Assembly (NCBI GenBank): GCA_000431315.1
Contig: HF989716.1
Location: 21,082 to 42,019 of the forward strand
Direction of reading: 5' to 3'
From: Brachyspira sp. CAG:484
Lineage (GTDB): Bacteria > Cyanobacteriota > Vampirovibrionia > Gastranaerophilales > Gastranaerophilaceae
Length of the DNA stretch: 20,938 nucleotides
This document shows positions 20,199 through 20,938 of the stretch, piece by piece (position 1 is the first letter of the stretch; every line of letters begins with the position of its first letter). The position numbers were made by a program, and so were the translations under genes. The notes under the pieces are model-generated. The model was given only the letters and a program-made list of their open reading frames with translations, was not told the origin of the DNA and ran no database searches.

Positions 20199-20938
20199 TT
20201 AGTATCTAACTTTTCTAGGATAGTCTTTTGGGATTTTCCATCCGTTATATTGAATCAATGCCGTACAATATACTCCACTGTGGTTATTAGCGCAGCCTCT
20301 TTCGGCATCATTAAACAAATCATCCAGAGATCCTCCCCAATTATACTTTGCCGGCTCTATTCCCTTATTATAATGATACTTCCATGACAGGTTTTTTGAT
20401 ACTGGATAATATTCAAAATTAAAAACGCAAACACCTCTTAATTTATCAAAATTCTCTCCTTGACATTTATCAGGATTGCCGGGATAAAAATAAAGATCCC
20501 TTAACGACGGATTTCCTACCGAACCTGCCTGAAATGCTGTTCCGTCAGATAAATAATATAAAACTCTGCCTGAGGTATCTATTTTTTTCTTTAAAACTAT
20601 AAATTGTGATAAATATTTACTAAACCACTTGTCAATATCAGATGTTTCATAAATCGGATTGCCTTCCTCATCCAAATCTACACCCAGAGCATCAATATAC
20701 CAATCTTTCTTATCGCCATACTCAGCCTCAGCCATTTGTAATGCCTGATTAAATATAGTATAAAACTTCTTTAATCTGGTTTCTACAACCTGGTTCCTGT
20801 AATTTTGTATCAGTGCCGGTAAAGTCATTGCTGCGACAATTCCTATTATACCAAGAGTAATCAACACCTCGGCTAAGGTAAAGCCTCGTTGCTGTTTCTT
20901 TTGGGTGGCGGCGCGAAATGGCTCGCTGCCTGCGCCAA
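20199..20938 (-). CDS. Type IV prepilin/pseudopilin-like protein, 5' end beyond the window
   Basis: The frame is open to the window edge, so the start is not visible. A GTG at 20867 is internal to the signature and not the true start. In frame upstream of it the sequence reads QKKQQRGFTLAEVLITLGII: a basic stretch, glycine at -1 and FTLAE, a perfect prepilin-peptidase site with Glu at +5. The helix GIIGIVAAMTLPALIQNY follows, then a polar domain of about 180 residues with CVFNFEY and, at the end, CANNHSGVYCTALIQYNGWKI. It would be processed by PilD and assembled in a type IV pilus or type II secretion-like filament. Its C terminus resembles the prepilin at 16361-17157. The visible N-terminal extension GAGSEPFRAATQ is unusually GC-rich (26/38 in 20901-20938). 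Confidence 0.85.
   Translation of the reverse strand, partial: GAGSEPFRAATQKKQQRGFTLAEVLITLGIIGIVAAMTLPALIQNYRNQVVETRLKKFYTIFNQALQMAEAEYGDKKDWYIDALGVDLDEEGNPIYETSDIDKWFSKYLSQFIVLKKKIDTSGRVLYYLSDGTAFQAGSVGNPSLRDLYFYPGNPDKCQGENFDKLRGVCVFNFEYYPVSKNLSWKYHYNKGIEPAKYNWGGSLDDLFNDAERGCANNHSGVYCTALIQYNGWKIPKDYPRKVRY

Noticed and set aside
1..20938. CRISPR array, insertion sequence, prophage or defence system
   Set aside because: I saw no regularly spaced repeats, transposase, integrase, nuclease or phage structural genes on either strand.

Overview
The window reads as a low-GC bacterial chromosome. Gene content and order fit the non-photosynthetic sister lineage of Cyanobacteria (Vampirovibrionia/Melainabacteria, probably Gastranaerophilales-like). 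This is inferred from four things: an isolated ATP synthase beta-epsilon gene pair, as in cyanobacteria; a complete minCDE cluster; a Nudix/winged-helix NrtR-type regulator; and several prepilin-like proteins with the FTLAEVLITLGIIG signature. No 16S gene is present to confirm it.

Layout. (1) Positions 1-4150, minus strand: start of the S10 ribosomal operon (rpsJ-rplC-rplD-rplW-rplB-rpsS-rplV, the last cut by the window edge). A good promoter lies at 4121-4149. The operon has unusually long and locally GC-rich spacers. (2) 4287-9038: two paralogous proteins ending in a lytic-transglycosylase-like domain plus one EF-hand-like loop flank the division-site genes minC, minD and minE. MinE has a long acidic tail and MinC a long acidic linker. 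(3) 9202-11598, plus strand: tight cluster nrtR-like, secG, tcdA and a short-chain dehydrogenase, closed by a bidirectional terminator. (4) 11646-13510: two unrecognised small proteins and a family-9 glycosyltransferase. (5) 13532-15076: comM. (6) 15182-16260, minus: a pair of single-domain chromate-transporter-family proteins. (7) 16311-17157, plus: a prepilin gene with a near-consensus promoter and strong RBS but a scrambled 5' end (10-G tract, duplicated FTLAE-coding segment, in-frame stops). (8) 17159-18971, minus: atpD-atpC. (9) 19115-20164, plus: a DnaJ-type co-chaperone with a reduced zinc centre. (10) 20199-20938, minus: a second prepilin, running off the window.

The points most worth following are the EF-hand transglycosylase-like pair around minCDE, the disrupted prepilin 5' end with its duplicated cleavage-motif segment, the GC-rich islands inside the S10 operon, and the paired TTTGTNACAAA palindromes upstream of rpsJ. 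I saw no tRNA, rRNA, CRISPR array, insertion sequence or phage module.
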